A stretch of DNA of 64,000 nt from NCBI GenBank assembly GCA_963739095.1, contig CAVTZF010000028.1:1-64000 (forward strand), written 5' to 3'. Position numbers and translations under genes: made by a program. How positions within the stretch are numbered: the stretch's first letter is position 1; the number at the start of each line of letters is the position of its first letter. Source of the stretch: JACVRW01 sp963739095 (GTDB taxonomy: Bacteria > Actinomycetota > Thermoleophilia > Solirubrobacterales > Thermoleophilaceae). The notes beneath the pieces were generated by a model. It was not told where the DNA came from and made no database searches. It saw only the letters and a list, made by a program, of their open reading frames with translations. This document shows, in pieces, positions 32,274 to 42,480 of this stretch.

Positions 32274-34757
32274 ATGGCGAGGCCGGAGAAGAACTGGATC
32301 ACGTTCGAGATCGACGGACGTGAGGTGCGCGCCGAGGAGGGCGCGATGCTCGTCGATGCGGCCAAGCAGGGCGACGTCGAGATCCCGTACTTCTGTTACG
32401 AGCCCAAGCTCGGCCAGCCGGTCGGCGCCTGCCGCATGTGCCTCGTCGAGATCGAGGGCATCCCGAAGCTGCAGACGTCGTGCTCGACCGCGGTGCGCGA
32501 CGGCATGGTCGTCAACACGACCTCGGACCGCGTCAAGCATGCCCAGAACGCGGTCGTCGAGTTCCTGCTCGTCAACCACCCACTCGACTGCCCGGTCTGC
32601 GACAAGGGCGGCGAGTGCCCGCTGCAGGACATCTCCTACGGCTGGGGCGCGGGGCGCTCGCGCTTCATAGAGCCCAAGCGCCACTTCAAGAAGCCGATCG
32701 AGCTCTCCCCGCTGGTCGCGATCGACCGCGAGCGCTGCATCCTCTGCTACCGCTGCGTGCGCTTCTCGCAGGAGATCGCCGAGGACTACCAGCTCGTCTT
32801 CCTCGACCGCGGCGACCACACCTTCGTCGGCACCCACGACGGCCACCCCTACGTCGCCCCGTTCAGCGGCAACATCATCGAGCTCTGCCCGGTCGGGGCG
32901 CTCACCTCGCGCGCCTACCGCTTTCGCGCACGTCCGTGGGACATCGAGGACTCGGGGAGCGTCTGCGCGCTCTGCCCCTCGCAGTGCAACGTCAAGTTGA
33001 CGATCCGCGACGACGCCAAGGTCATGCGCGTGCTCGCGCGCGACAACGTGGAGGTCGATGACGGCTGGCTCTGCGACAAGGGCCGCTTCGCCTATCAGGC
33101 CTTCTCCTCGGAGGGGCGCATCACGGCGCCGCTCGTGCGGGACGGCGGCTATCTGCGCGAGGTGTCCTGGGAGCGCGCGCTGTCTGACGCCGCCGCCGCG
33201 CTGAAGCGCTCGGGCGCAGACACCGCCGCCGTGGTCGGCGGCGCGACCACGAACGAGGAGGGCTTCCTCGTCCAGCACCTGCTGCGCGAGGGACTGGGCT
33301 CGCCGCACCTGAGCTCGGGCGGCGCGCCGCCGCCGGCCCGCATGCGCACGCTCGCGCGCCCGGACCTGTCCGCGCGCGTATCGGACATCGATCACGCCGG
33401 CGCGATCCTCGTGCTCGACACGGAGCTCGTCGACGAGGCACCGATCCTCGACCTGCGCGTGCGCAAGGCGGTGCGCCGCAACGGCGCGCGCCTGGTCGTC
33501 GCCTCGAGCCGCCCGTCCACGCTCGACCCGAACGCCGAGGCGACCCTGCGCTTCGCGCCCGGCTGCTCGGAGGCGGCGCTCGGAGCGCTCGCCGCGGCGC
33601 TCGGCTCAGCGCGCGCCGGGGCGCTCGACGACCTGGCCGCCCGCGGGCGGGTCTCACGTGGCTTCATCCCGGGCGGCCCGATGACGGACGGCGTCAGGGC
33701 GGCGGACGCGAGCGCGCCGCCGGCAAGTGCCGTCGAGCTGGTGCGCGCCGCCGCGGACGTCCTGCGCGGGGCCGGTGACGTCGTCGTCATCTGGGGCGAG
33801 CGTGTCTTCGCGGGCGGGCGCGGCGCCGAGGCGCTCGACGCCCTGCTGGCGCTCGCCGACGCCCTCGGCATCGCCGCCAAGGAGGAGTCCGGCCTGATCG
33901 CGATCCCCGAGAGCGCGAACGGGCGCGGCCTGCGCGAGGTCGGCTGCTCGGCCACGCTCGGACCCGGCCTGGCGGACGCCCCGGCCGCGGGCGACCCGGA
34001 CTCGGCGCGCGGGGCGCTGCTGCTGCTCGAGGCGGAACTGCCCGAGCCCGTGCTCACCCGCGCCGCCTCCGTGATCGCGTTCGCGAGCTTCCGCACCGAG
34101 GCGCTCGAGGCCCAGGCGGACGTCGTCTTCCCGGCCGAGGTCTACGCCGAGAAGGAGGGGACGATCACTCACCCCGACGGCCGCCTGCAGCGAGTGCGCC
34201 AGGCCCTCGGCCACGCCCGCGAGGTGCGCCCCGGCTGGTGGGTGCTTGCCGAGCTCTGCGAGCGCAGCGGCGCCGGGCTGGGCGCGCTGAGCAGCCCCCA
34301 GGTCAGCGCGCTGATCGCCGAGCGTGTCCCTCTGTACGCGGGACTCACGCTCGACGTGATCGGCGGGCTAGGCACGCGTTGGCAGGATCACGACGGCGGC
34401 GCGGCGCTCACGCCGGAGCCGCTGCCGACCGAGCCGCTCGCGGCCCCGCCGGACGCCCCCAGCGGCCTTCAGCTCGCGCGCATCCCGACGCTCTGGAGCG
34501 GCCCCGAGTTCCGGCACTCGCCGTCCCTGCGCTTCCTCGCAACCGAGCCGCTCGCGCAGCTGTCGCCGCGCGATGCCGGCCGGCTGGGCGTCGAGCACGG
34601 CGACGAGATCGAGCTGAGCGTCGAGGGCGAGCGTGCCGTCGCCACGGCCCTCGTGCGCAGCGCCGTCCCGGACGAGAGCGTGTTCGTGACGGGGTTGGAT
34701 CTCCCCGATGGGCCCGTCGCGATCAGGCCGGCGCGGACCGGGGTGGCGGTCGCCTGA
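32274..34757 (+). CDS. nuoG: NADH-quinone oxidoreductase subunit G
   Basis: This 827-residue iron-sulfur subunit has the N1b [2Fe-2S] domain (FCYEPKLGQPVGACRMCLVE), the His/Cys N4 site (NHPLDCPVCDKGGECPLQD), the N5 cluster (ERCILCYRCVRF with CPVGALTSRA), and the N-terminal part of a molybdopterin-oxidoreductase fold with its own four-Cys motif (SVCALCPSQCNV with GWLCDKGRF), which can hold the extra N7 cluster. The C-terminal half retains the molybdopterin-type fold without visible cofactor ligands. It starts 2 nt after nuoF. Confidence 0.95.
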   Translation: MARPEKNWITFEIDGREVRAEEGAMLVDAAKQGDVEIPYFCYEPKLGQPVGACRMCLVEIEGIPKLQTSCSTAVRDGMVVNTTSDRVKHAQNAVVEFLLVNHPLDCPVCDKGGECPLQDISYGWGAGRSRFIEPKRHFKKPIELSPLVAIDRERCILCYRCVRFSQEIAEDYQLVFLDRGDHTFVGTHDGHPYVAPFSGNIIELCPVGALTSRAYRFRARPWDIEDSGSVCALCPSQCNVKLTIRDDAKVMRVLARDNVEVDDGWLCDKGRFAYQAFSSEGRITAPLVRDGGYLREVSWERALSDAAAALKRSGADTAAVVGGATTNEEGFLVQHLLREGLGSPHLSSGGAPPPARMRTLARPDLSARVSDIDHAGAILVLDTELVDEAPILDLRVRKAVRRNGARLVVASSRPSTLDPNAEATLRFAPGCSEAALGALAAALGSARAGALDDLAARGRVSRGFIPGGPMTDGVRAADASAPPASAVELVRAAADVLRGAGDVVVIWGERVFAGGRGAEALDALLALADALGIAAKEESGLIAIPESANGRGLREVGCSATLGPGLADAPAAGDPDSARGALLLLEAELPEPVLTRAASVIAFASFRTEALEAQADVVFPAEVYAEKEGTITHPDGRLQRVRQALGHAREVRPGWWVLAELCERSGAGLGALSSPQVSALIAERVPLYAGLTLDVIGGLGTRWQDHDGGAALTPEPLPTEPLAAPPDAPSGLQLARIPTLWSGPEFRHSPSLRFLATEPLAQLSPRDAGRLGVEHGDEIELSVEGERAVATALVRSAVPDESVFVTGLDLPDGPVAIRPARTGVAVA

Positions 34758-35752
34758 TGCCGCCGCCTCCGATGGAGTCGGTCCTCGTGATGGTCGTGAA
34801 GTCGATCCTCATCTTCGCCGTCTTCCTGCAGCTCGTGCCGATCATCCTGCTGGGCGAGCGCAAGATCCTGGGCCGCTTCCAGTCCCGCTACGGGCCCAAC
34901 CGCGTGGGCTGGAAGGGAGTCCTGCAGCCGATGGCCGACGTGCTCAAGCTGCTCTCCAAGGAGCCTTTCACGCCCGCCATGGCCGTGCCGTGGATGATGG
35001 CCATCGCGCCGGTGATCTCGGTCGTCACGGCGGTGGCGACGATGGCCGTGATCCCGTTCGGCCCCGTCGGGGCCTGGGGCGGCGACTTCGGCCTCTACGG
35101 CATAGACGTGTCGATCGGGATCCTCTACTTCTTCGCCTTCGGCTCGCTCGCCTTCTACGGCACGATGCTCGGCGGCTGGGCGTCCGGATCGAAGTACTCG
35201 TTCCTCGGTGCCATGCGCGCCGCGGCGCAGCTGATCTCCTACGAGGTCGCGCTCGGCCTGTCGCTCCTCGGCGTCGTGATGACGGCCGGCTCGATGTCGC
35301 TGGTCGACATCGTCGACGCGCAGGACTCGACGTGGTTCATCCTGCCCCAGTTCGTCGGCTTCTGCATCTTCATGGTCGCCGGCTTTGCGGAGTCGGGGCG
35401 CGCGCCCTTCGACCTGCCCGAGGGCGACGCCGAGATCGTCGGCGGCTACAACACCGAGTTCGGCGGCATGCGCTTCGGCTCGTACTTCATGGCCGAGTAC
35501 ATGGAGGTGCTCGTGATCTCCGCGATCGCCGCCACCTGCTTCCTGGGCGGCTGGCACGGTCCCGGCCCGATCGCGCTCGCGCCGCTGTGGATGCTGATCA
35601 AGATCCTTGCCGGCGCCTTCTTCTTCATCTGGGTGCGCGCCTCGCTTCCGCGCCTGCGCTACGACCAGCTGATGTCGTTCGGCTGGAAGGTGCTGCTGCC
35701 CCTCGCGACCCTCAACGTCCTTGCAACCGCGATCGTCCTGGTGGTGACCTAA
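34757..35752 (+). CDS. nuoH: NADH-quinone oxidoreductase subunit H
   Basis: This 331-residue membrane subunit has about eight helices and joins the quinone site to the proton channel. Signatures are GERKILGRFQSRYGPNRVGW in the first loop and AESGRAPFDLPEGDAEIVGG. The ATG shares its first base with the last base of the nuoG stop. Confidence 0.95.
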   Translation: MPPPPMESVLVMVVKSILIFAVFLQLVPIILLGERKILGRFQSRYGPNRVGWKGVLQPMADVLKLLSKEPFTPAMAVPWMMAIAPVISVVTAVATMAVIPFGPVGAWGGDFGLYGIDVSIGILYFFAFGSLAFYGTMLGGWASGSKYSFLGAMRAAAQLISYEVALGLSLLGVVMTAGSMSLVDIVDAQDSTWFILPQFVGFCIFMVAGFAESGRAPFDLPEGDAEIVGGYNTEFGGMRFGSYFMAEYMEVLVISAIAATCFLGGWHGPGPIALAPLWMLIKILAGAFFFIWVRASLPRLRYDQLMSFGWKVLLPLATLNVLATAIVLVVT

Positions 35753-36285
35753 TGGCAACTGACTGGAAGAGCGCCGCCAAGCCCGTCGAGCGTGGCCCCG
35801 AGCCCGGCGGCGTGGGCGCGGTGTACCGCGTCTTCGGCGCGACCCTGCGGGGCCTCAGGACGACGTTCGGACGCATCGTCGAGGGAACCGTGACGATCGA
35901 GTACCCCGAGGAGAAGACACCGGTCTACCCGCGCTTCCGCGGCCGTCACAAGCTGCACCGCTTCGAGGACACCGGCCTCGAGAAGTGCGTCGGCTGCTCG
36001 CTCTGCGCGGCGGCCTGCCCGGCGAAGTGCATCCGCGTCGTCGCCGCCGAGAACACGCCCGAGGAGCAGGTCTCGGCCGGCGAGCGCTACGCGGCCGTCT
36101 ACGAGATCAACATGGCGCGCTGCATCTTCTGCGGCTACTGCGAGGTCGCCTGCCCCTTCGATGCGATCACGATGGGCAACGACTACGAGCTCGCCGACTA
36201 CAGCCGCTCGGACCTGATCTTCACCAAGGAGATGCTGCTCGCCGACCCACCCGAGCACACACCGCTGCGCCGGGAGGGCGAGTAG
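35752..36285 (+). CDS. nuoI: NADH-quinone oxidoreductase subunit I
   Basis: This 177-residue ferredoxin-like subunit holds clusters N6a and N6b through two CxxCxxCxxxCP motifs, KCVGCSLCAAACPAKCI and RCIFCGYCEVACPFDAI, and links the N5/N4 chain to N2 in NuoB. An N-terminal amphipathic segment lies on the membrane. The start shares one base with the nuoH stop. Confidence 0.95.
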   Translation: MATDWKSAAKPVERGPEPGGVGAVYRVFGATLRGLRTTFGRIVEGTVTIEYPEEKTPVYPRFRGRHKLHRFEDTGLEKCVGCSLCAAACPAKCIRVVAAENTPEEQVSAGERYAAVYEINMARCIFCGYCEVACPFDAITMGNDYELADYSRSDLIFTKEMLLADPPEHTPLRREGE

Positions 36286-36294
36286 GCAGCCGGC

Positions 36295-36885
36295 ATGTGG
36301 TTCGAGCAGGTCCTGTTCTTCGTCGCCGGGATAGGCGCCCTCGCCGGCGCGCTCGGCGTCGTGATGCTGCGCAACCCGTTCTACTCGGTGCTCGCGCTCG
36401 TCGCGCATCTGCTCGCGCTGGCGGTCCTGTTTCTGCTCCTGAACGCCGAGTTCCTCGCCGCCGGCCAGGTCGTTGTCTACGCCGGCGCGGTGATGGTGCT
36501 CTACGTGTTCGTCGTCGCCTACATCGGCGGAGCGGATGAGCCGCTCGGCCCGGAGCGCAGCGCCCTGCGCACGTTCGGCCCCCTGTTCGCGGCGGCCCTC
36601 GGTGTGGAGCTCTGCATCGCCTTCCTCGCGAGCGGGCTCGACGCGCTCGACTCGACCGGCGCCGACGTCGGCCCGGGTTTCGGCAGCCCGGCAGGGATCG
36701 GCCAGCTGCTCCTCACGCGCTTCCTCGTCGCCTTCGAGGCCGCCTCCTTCCTGCTGCTGATCGCGGCCGTCGGCGCGATCGTGCTGGCCCGCCGCCGCCG
36801 CGGTCTCGAGGAGGAGGGCCCCGCCGTGGGACCGCCGCGCGACCGCGGCCCCGCGGAGACCGAGACGCTCGAGGTGAGGGTCTAA
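36295..36885 (+). CDS. nuoJ: NADH-quinone oxidoreductase subunit J
   Basis: This 196-residue membrane subunit has five helices, with the conserved AGQVVVYAGAVMVLYVFVVA in helix 3, where a pi-bulge gates proton coupling in known structures. The C-terminal 30 residues are a charged, disordered tail (RRRRGLEEEGPAVGPPRDRG). It lies 9 nt after nuoI. Confidence 0.93.
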   Translation: MWFEQVLFFVAGIGALAGALGVVMLRNPFYSVLALVAHLLALAVLFLLLNAEFLAAGQVVVYAGAVMVLYVFVVAYIGGADEPLGPERSALRTFGPLFAAALGVELCIAFLASGLDALDSTGADVGPGFGSPAGIGQLLLTRFLVAFEAASFLLLIAAVGAIVLARRRRGLEEEGPAVGPPRDRGPAETETLEVRV

Positions 36886-36888
36886 GCC

Positions 36889-37188
36889 GTGGACATCGTC
36901 TGGTTCCTCGTCCTCTCCGCCTTCATCTTCGTGATCGGCGCCGCCGGCGTGCTCACGCGCCGCAACCCGCTGGTGGTGCTGCTCTGCCTCGAGCTGATGC
37001 TGAACGCGGGCAACCTCGCGCTGATCGCCTTCTCGCGCATGCACGGCAACGAGGCCGGTCAGGTCTTCGCCTTGATCGTGATGGTGATCGCCGCGTGTGA
37101 GGTCGTGATCGGCCTCGGGATCATCGTCGCGATGTACCGCAACCGGCTGCCCATCGACGTCGACGAGATGTCCGAGCTGCGCGGATGA
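36889..37188 (+). CDS. nuoK: NADH-quinone oxidoreductase subunit K
   Basis: This 99-residue, three-helix antiporter-like subunit has the conserved acidic residues in CLELMLNAGNL (helix 2) and AACEVVIGLGIIVAMYR (helix 3). It starts at GTG 3 nt after nuoJ, and its stop overlaps nuoL by four bases. Confidence 0.95.
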   Translation: MDIVWFLVLSAFIFVIGAAGVLTRRNPLVVLLCLELMLNAGNLALIAFSRMHGNEAGQVFALIVMVIAACEVVIGLGIIVAMYRNRLPIDVDEMSELRG

Positions 37189-39194
37189 GCGCCACCTCCT
37201 ACGGCTGGCTCGTGCTCGCGTTCCCGCTCGCCGGGATGCTCATCGTGTCGCTCGGCTGGCGGGTGCTGCCGGGGCGGCTGCCGGGCTGGATCGCGAGCGC
37301 CGCCATCCTCGGCTCGTTCATCGCCTCGATCCTCGCGCTGATCGACATGCAGGACCTGCCGGCGGAGGAGCGCCATCTCGTCGACAGCGCCTGGACCTAC
37401 GCCGCCACCGTCGACTTCAACGTCGATGTGTCGATCCTGATCGACCCGCTGTCGGTGTTCATGTGCCTCGTCGTCTCCGGCGTGTCGTTCCTGATCCACG
37501 TCTACTCGGTCGCCTACATGACGGGCGACCACGGCCAGGCCCGCTTCTTCGCGTACCTCAACTACTTCGTCTTCTCGATGCTGCTGCTGGTCCTGGCGGC
37601 GAACTTCGTCCTGCTGATCGTCGGCTGGGCGTTCGTCGGCGCGGCCTCCTACCTGCTGATCTCGTTCTGGTACCGGCGCAGCACGGCCACTTACGCCGGC
37701 ATCAAGGCGTTCGTAATGAACGTGATCGGCGACGTCGGGCTCGTGATCGCCGCCTTCCTGCTGCTCGACCACACCGGCCAGCTCGACTATCTCGGCGTCT
37801 TCGAGCGCGCCCCCGAGGTCTTCTCGACAAACGACTCCACGATCGTCTGGGCCTGCATCTTCATCCTGATCGGCGCCTTTGCGAAGTCGGCGCAGCTCCC
37901 GCTCCACACCTGGCTCCCGGACGCCATGGAGGGCCCGACGCCCGTCTCCGCGCTGATTCACGCAGCCACGATGGTCACGGCCGGCGTCTACCTGATCGCG
38001 CGCATGTTCCCGCTCTTCGACCTGGCCCCCACCGCCGCCGACATCGGCGCCGTGATCGGCACGGCGACGCTCGTGTTCGCGGCGACCGTCGCGCTCGTCC
38101 AGACCGACCTCAAACGCGTGATCGCCTACTCGACCATGTCGCAGATCGGCTACATGGTGCTCGGGGTGTCGGCCGCCGCCTACAGCGCCGGCCTTTTCCA
38201 CCTGATGACGCACGCCTTCTTCAAGGCGCTGCTCTTCATGGGCGCCGGGTCGGTGATCGGTGCGATGGCGGGCATCCAGGACATGGACCGCATGGGCGGC
38301 TTCCGGCGGGCGATGCCGTTCACGTTCGTGACCTTCACGATCGGCGCACTCGCCCTGGCGGGCTTCCCGCTCACGGCCGGCTGGTTCTCGAAGGACGAGA
38401 TCCTCGCCTTCACGCTCAACCGCGGCGGCGGCTACGTCGTGCTCGGGATCGCCGGCTACCTGGGGGCGGCGCTGACGGCGTTCTACGCGTTCCGGATGGT
38501 GTTCCGGGTGTTCGCCGGCAAGGCCGTCCCGGAGGCCGAGGAGCTCGAGCACGGGCAGCTCGCACACGGCGAGCCGACGAACCCGATGACGGGCGAGAAG
38601 GAGGACACCGATGTCGGCTTCCCGGGACCCGAACACGTCGTCGCCGAGCGCGCCTGGCCGATGAAGTTCGCGATGGCCCCGCTCGCCGTGCTCGCGCTCG
38701 TGGCCGGCGTGGTCGGCATCCCAGGCGTCACCGACACGCTCGAGCACTTCCTCGAGCCGACCTTCGAGTCGTCCGTCTACGCGGAGGACCACCCGAGCAC
38801 CGGCGCCGAGTGGGTCGGCCTCGCGGCCGGCGGCATCATCTCGATCGCGGGCATCTTCGTGGCCTTCACGCTCTACGTGCGGCGGCGCGGGACCACGCTC
38901 GAGCTGCGTGACCGCTACCGGCGCGTGCACGACTTCCTCTGGCACAAGTGGTACTTCGACGAGCTGTACGACGCGGTCTTCGTGCGGCCCGCGGCGACCG
39001 CCGGCTCGTTCGGCAGGCGCGTCATCGAGACCGACTTCATCCAGGGCTTCATCGTCGGCGGCGCCACCGGCGTGGTGCGCGCCGGGACGTCGTTCGCGCG
39101 CGCGATCCAGACCGGCTTCCTGCGCGCCTACGCGGGGTTGCTCCTGTTGGGCGCCGCCGCCCTGCTCCTCTACTTCCTCCTTTCGAGCTCGTGA
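37185..39194 (+). CDS. nuoL: NADH-quinone oxidoreductase subunit L
   Basis: This 669-residue antiporter-like proton-pumping subunit is one of the three large Mrp-type modules. Signatures are the proton-channel region AKSAQLPLHTWLPDAMEGPT, with the usual Lys/His residues, and LFHLMTHAFFKALLFMGAGS. The C-terminus has the long lateral helix and terminal helix (DFIQGFIVGGATGVVRAGTS) that brace the membrane arm. It overlaps both nuoK and nuoM by four bases. Confidence 0.95.
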   Translation: MSATSYGWLVLAFPLAGMLIVSLGWRVLPGRLPGWIASAAILGSFIASILALIDMQDLPAEERHLVDSAWTYAATVDFNVDVSILIDPLSVFMCLVVSGVSFLIHVYSVAYMTGDHGQARFFAYLNYFVFSMLLLVLAANFVLLIVGWAFVGAASYLLISFWYRRSTATYAGIKAFVMNVIGDVGLVIAAFLLLDHTGQLDYLGVFERAPEVFSTNDSTIVWACIFILIGAFAKSAQLPLHTWLPDAMEGPTPVSALIHAATMVTAGVYLIARMFPLFDLAPTAADIGAVIGTATLVFAATVALVQTDLKRVIAYSTMSQIGYMVLGVSAAAYSAGLFHLMTHAFFKALLFMGAGSVIGAMAGIQDMDRMGGFRRAMPFTFVTFTIGALALAGFPLTAGWFSKDEILAFTLNRGGGYVVLGIAGYLGAALTAFYAFRMVFRVFAGKAVPEAEELEHGQLAHGEPTNPMTGEKEDTDVGFPGPEHVVAERAWPMKFAMAPLAVLALVAGVVGIPGVTDTLEHFLEPTFESSVYAEDHPSTGAEWVGLAAGGIISIAGIFVAFTLYVRRRGTTLELRDRYRRVHDFLWHKWYFDELYDAVFVRPAATAGSFGRRVIETDFIQGFIVGGATGVVRAGTSFARAIQTGFLRAYAGLLLLGAAALLLYFLLSSS

Positions 39195-40690
39195 CGATCC
39201 ACCTGTCGATCATCATCTTCCTGCCGCTCGCCGCGGGCCTGATCGGGGCCGCGCTGCCGCGCGGCTACGCCCGCTGGGCGGCGCTGGCCGGGACGGTCGC
39301 GGTGCTGGCGTACTCGATCGTGTTGCTCGTCGACTTCGATTCCGGAGCGAGGGGCCTGCAGTACGTGACGAACGACGAGTGGATCCCCGAGCTCGGCATC
39401 CGCTACCAGCTCGGGATCGACGGCCTCAATCTGTTCATGGTCGTCCTCACCGCGCTCGCCTGGGTGCCCTGCACGCTCGTGGCGGCCTTCCGCGATCACG
39501 AGCGCGAGCGCCTCTTCTACTTCTGGCTGGCGCTCGCCGAGACGGCCGTGCTGGGCGTGTTCGTGGCCCAGGACCTGGCGCTCTTCATCATCTTCTTCGA
39601 CCTGATGCTGGTGCCGTTCTACTTCCTGATCGGCGGCTGGGGAACGGGCGACCGCGTACGCGCGACGACGCTGTTCGTGATCTACACGCTCGTCGGCTCG
39701 CTGCTGATGCTGGGCGCCGCGATCGCGCTCGGGGTGCTCGCCACGCCCGACGGCGGCGAGATCTCGTTCTCGCTGGCGGTGCTCGAGCAGCGCTCGGTCC
39801 CGGAGGGAACGCAGCACTGGATCGTGCTGCTGTTCGCGCTCGCGTTCTTCGTCAAGGCGCCGCTCTTCCCGCTGCACGGCTGGGTGCCGGCCACCTACCG
39901 ATCCACCTCGATCCCGGTGCTGGCGCTGCTCTCCGCGGTGCTCTCGAAGGCGGGCGTCTACGGCTTCCTGCGGATCGTCCTGCCCGTGATGCCCGAGGGC
40001 TCCCAGCACTGGCAGGAGCTCTTCATCATCATCGCGGTCTTCTCGATCCTGTACGGCTCGATCCTGGCCTTCTCGCAGGACAACATCCGCATGGTCGTCG
40101 CGTACTCGTCGATCGCCCAGCTCGGATTCATCACGCTGGGCATCTTCGCCCTCGAGGACAAGGGCGCCCAGGGCGCGGTTTTCCAGATGCTGAACCACGG
40201 GCTCGTCGTGGTGCCGCTGATCCTGATCATCGGCGTGATCGCCGCGCGGGCACATGGCAGCCAGTCGCTCGAGCAGCTGGGCGGGATGGCGTTCAGAGCA
40301 CCGGTACTGGCAGCGCTGTTCCTGATCGTGAGCTTCGCGACGCTCGCCATGCCGGGCTCCGCGAACTTCATCGGCGAGATCCTCGTGCTGTTCGGGACCT
40401 TCGAGGACAAGTTCGTGTACGGGCTCGTGGCGAGCATCGGCGTGATCCTGGCCTCGGTCTACATGATCCGCATCTTCCAGCGCACCATGCACAACCGCGT
40501 CGGGCCCAAGGTCGAGTCGCGTGAGATCGACGGGATCAACCTCGCCGCGATCGCGCCGCTCGTGGCCGTGATCGTCGCGCTCGGCATCTACCCGAACTTC
40601 GTCGTCGACCGGACCGAGCGCTCCACCGTCGAGCAGATCCAGGCTGCCGAGCAGCTGGCCCACCCGCCCGAGATCTCGGTGATCAAGTGA
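39191..40690 (+). CDS. nuoM: NADH-quinone oxidoreductase subunit M
   Basis: This 499-residue second antiporter-like subunit has LFFVKAPLFPLHGWVPATYR-type channel residues (seen as FVKAPLFPLHGWVPATYR) and SIAQLGFITLGIFALEDKGA. It starts at GTG 39191, inside the nuoL stop, and overlaps nuoN by four bases. It pumps one proton per cycle in the complex I mechanism. Confidence 0.95.
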   Translation: MTIHLSIIIFLPLAAGLIGAALPRGYARWAALAGTVAVLAYSIVLLVDFDSGARGLQYVTNDEWIPELGIRYQLGIDGLNLFMVVLTALAWVPCTLVAAFRDHERERLFYFWLALAETAVLGVFVAQDLALFIIFFDLMLVPFYFLIGGWGTGDRVRATTLFVIYTLVGSLLMLGAAIALGVLATPDGGEISFSLAVLEQRSVPEGTQHWIVLLFALAFFVKAPLFPLHGWVPATYRSTSIPVLALLSAVLSKAGVYGFLRIVLPVMPEGSQHWQELFIIIAVFSILYGSILAFSQDNIRMVVAYSSIAQLGFITLGIFALEDKGAQGAVFQMLNHGLVVVPLILIIGVIAARAHGSQSLEQLGGMAFRAPVLAALFLIVSFATLAMPGSANFIGEILVLFGTFEDKFVYGLVASIGVILASVYMIRIFQRTMHNRVGPKVESREIDGINLAAIAPLVAVIVALGIYPNFVVDRTERSTVEQIQAAEQLAHPPEISVIK

Positions 40691-42225
40691 GCCTGCTCGC
40701 ACAGGTCCAGGCGCCGGAGATCGACTACAAGCTGCTGTCGCCGATCCTCGCGCTCGTGGGCGGCTGCATCGTCGTGATGATGGTCGGCCTCTTCCGCTCG
40801 CAGTTCGTGCGGCGTAGCCTCGTGCCGGGCCTGACGGCCGCGAGTCTGCTGATCGCCATCGGCCTGACGATCTGGATCTGGGATCCGGGCGACAGCGAGC
40901 CGATCATCGAGGGCGCGCTCGCGATGGACACGCTGACGCTCGGCCTGTCGATGCTCTTCTACGCGGCTGGGCTCGTGACGATCCTGCTGTCCGTGCGCGC
41001 CGACGCGCCGCGCGTGGCCGGTCAGGGCGAGTACTACGCACTCCTGCTCGGCTCGATCACCGGCATGGTCCTGCTGGCGGGCGCGGAGAACCTGATCACG
41101 CTCTTCATCGGCATCGAGGTGCTCTCGATCCCGCTCTACGTGCTGTGCGCGACCGAGCTCTACCGTCGCGAGTCGCTCGAGTCGGGCCTCAAGTACCTCG
41201 TGATCGGCTCCGTCGGCTCGGCCACGCTCCTGTACGGCCTGGCGCTCATCTATGGCGCCACCGGCACCATGCAGTTCGACGGGATCGCCTCGGCGCTCGG
41301 CGGCGACGAGCTGTCGGTGACCGACCCGCTGCTGCTCACCGGGATCGCGCTGACGATGACCGGTCTCGCCTTCAAGGCCTCGGTCGCGCCGTTCCACCAG
41401 TGGACGCCCGACGTCTATCAGGGGGCGCCCACTCCGATCACGACCTTCATGGCGGTGGCCACCAAGGCGGCCGCTTTCGGGATCCTGCTGCGGCTGTTCG
41501 GTGAGGCGCTCGCGCTGGCGCAGCTCGAATGGGCGCCCGCGCTCGCAGTGCTCGCCGCGACGACGATCGTGATCGGCAACGTCGGCGCGATCGCGCAGCG
41601 CTCGCTCAAGCGGATGCTCGCCTGGTCGAGCGTCGCACAGGCGGGCTACCTGCTCGCCGGCGTTGTCGTCGGCACCAACCTCGGCCTACAGGCGACCGTG
41701 TTCTACCTGGCCGTGTACCTGCTGATGAACGTCGCCGCCTTCGCCGTCGTGGTCGCGCGCGAGCGCGTATCGGAGCACGGCGACGACCTCGCCTCGTTCG
41801 AGAACCTGGGCCAGAGCAACCCCTGGCTCGCGTGGCCGATGACGATCGCGATGCTGTCGCTCGCGGGCTTCCCGGCCACCGCCGGTTTCATCGGCAAGTT
41901 CTTCCTGATCGACGCGAGCGTCGACGGCGATTACACCTGGCTCGGCATCGCGATCGTGGTCGGCTCGATCCTCTCGCTCGCCTACTACCTGCGCGTGATC
42001 GCGGCGATGTGGATGGGCCGCTACGAGATCGAAATGCCGTCCGTGCCGCCGCGCCGCGTCAAGCCGGTCTCGGGCTGGTCGCCCGAGGCCGACACGCGCG
42101 CCCAGCCCGAGGTGGCGGCCGTGGCGATCATCTGCGCCGTGGCCACGATCCTGTTCGGGCTCTGGCCGGATCCGCTGTTCGACGCCGCCCGCGACGTGGG
42201 GGCGGCCCTGTCGCAGCTGCGGTAG
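40687..42225 (+). CDS. nuoN: NADH-quinone oxidoreductase subunit N
   Basis: This 512-residue third antiporter-like subunit has FKASVAPFHQWTPDVYQGAP at the channel and SVAQAGYLLAGVVVGTNLG. It is the last gene of the nuo operon. All 14 subunits are present in canonical order without inserted genes, so the operon encodes a full proton-pumping complex I. A long bulged hairpin 80 bp downstream probably ends the transcript. Confidence 0.95.
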   Translation: MSLLAQVQAPEIDYKLLSPILALVGGCIVVMMVGLFRSQFVRRSLVPGLTAASLLIAIGLTIWIWDPGDSEPIIEGALAMDTLTLGLSMLFYAAGLVTILLSVRADAPRVAGQGEYYALLLGSITGMVLLAGAENLITLFIGIEVLSIPLYVLCATELYRRESLESGLKYLVIGSVGSATLLYGLALIYGATGTMQFDGIASALGGDELSVTDPLLLTGIALTMTGLAFKASVAPFHQWTPDVYQGAPTPITTFMAVATKAAAFGILLRLFGEALALAQLEWAPALAVLAATTIVIGNVGAIAQRSLKRMLAWSSVAQAGYLLAGVVVGTNLGLQATVFYLAVYLLMNVAAFAVVVARERVSEHGDDLASFENLGQSNPWLAWPMTIAMLSLAGFPATAGFIGKFFLIDASVDGDYTWLGIAIVVGSILSLAYYLRVIAAMWMGRYEIEMPSVPPRRVKPVSGWSPEADTRAQPEVAAVAIICAVATILFGLWPDPLFDAARDVGAALSQLR

Positions 42226-42304
42226 ACGGCGGCTCGATCTCGGGCTTGGGCTGGGGAAGGGGGATCCGAGCGGTTGCTCGGCCCTCTGCTGGCGGATGGA
42301 CGCG

Positions 42305-42347
42305 CCGTCCTGGATTGCGTACCCATTAGGTATGCAAAGTAGGACGG
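42305..42347 (+). terminator. long bulged hairpin after nuoN
   Basis: CCGTCCT-GGA-TTGCGTACC, loop CATTA, GGTATGCAA-AGT-AGGACGG: a 7-bp outer and 9-bp inner stem (one G-T pair) separated by a symmetric internal loop. It sits in the 255-bp gap between nuoN and the acyl-CoA ligase, where I see no gene; the remainder of the gap is featureless GC-rich DNA. Confidence 0.55.
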
Positions 42348-42480
42348 TGCCCCTCACCGGCACCGGGTGCGGATCCCGTGGTCGACATCCCTTCCCCAGC
42401 CCCCTGGCCGGCGGAGAGCAAAACCACCCCGCACCGCCACCAACCGATTACGCTCCCCACCAGCAACCGAGGGAGAGGGA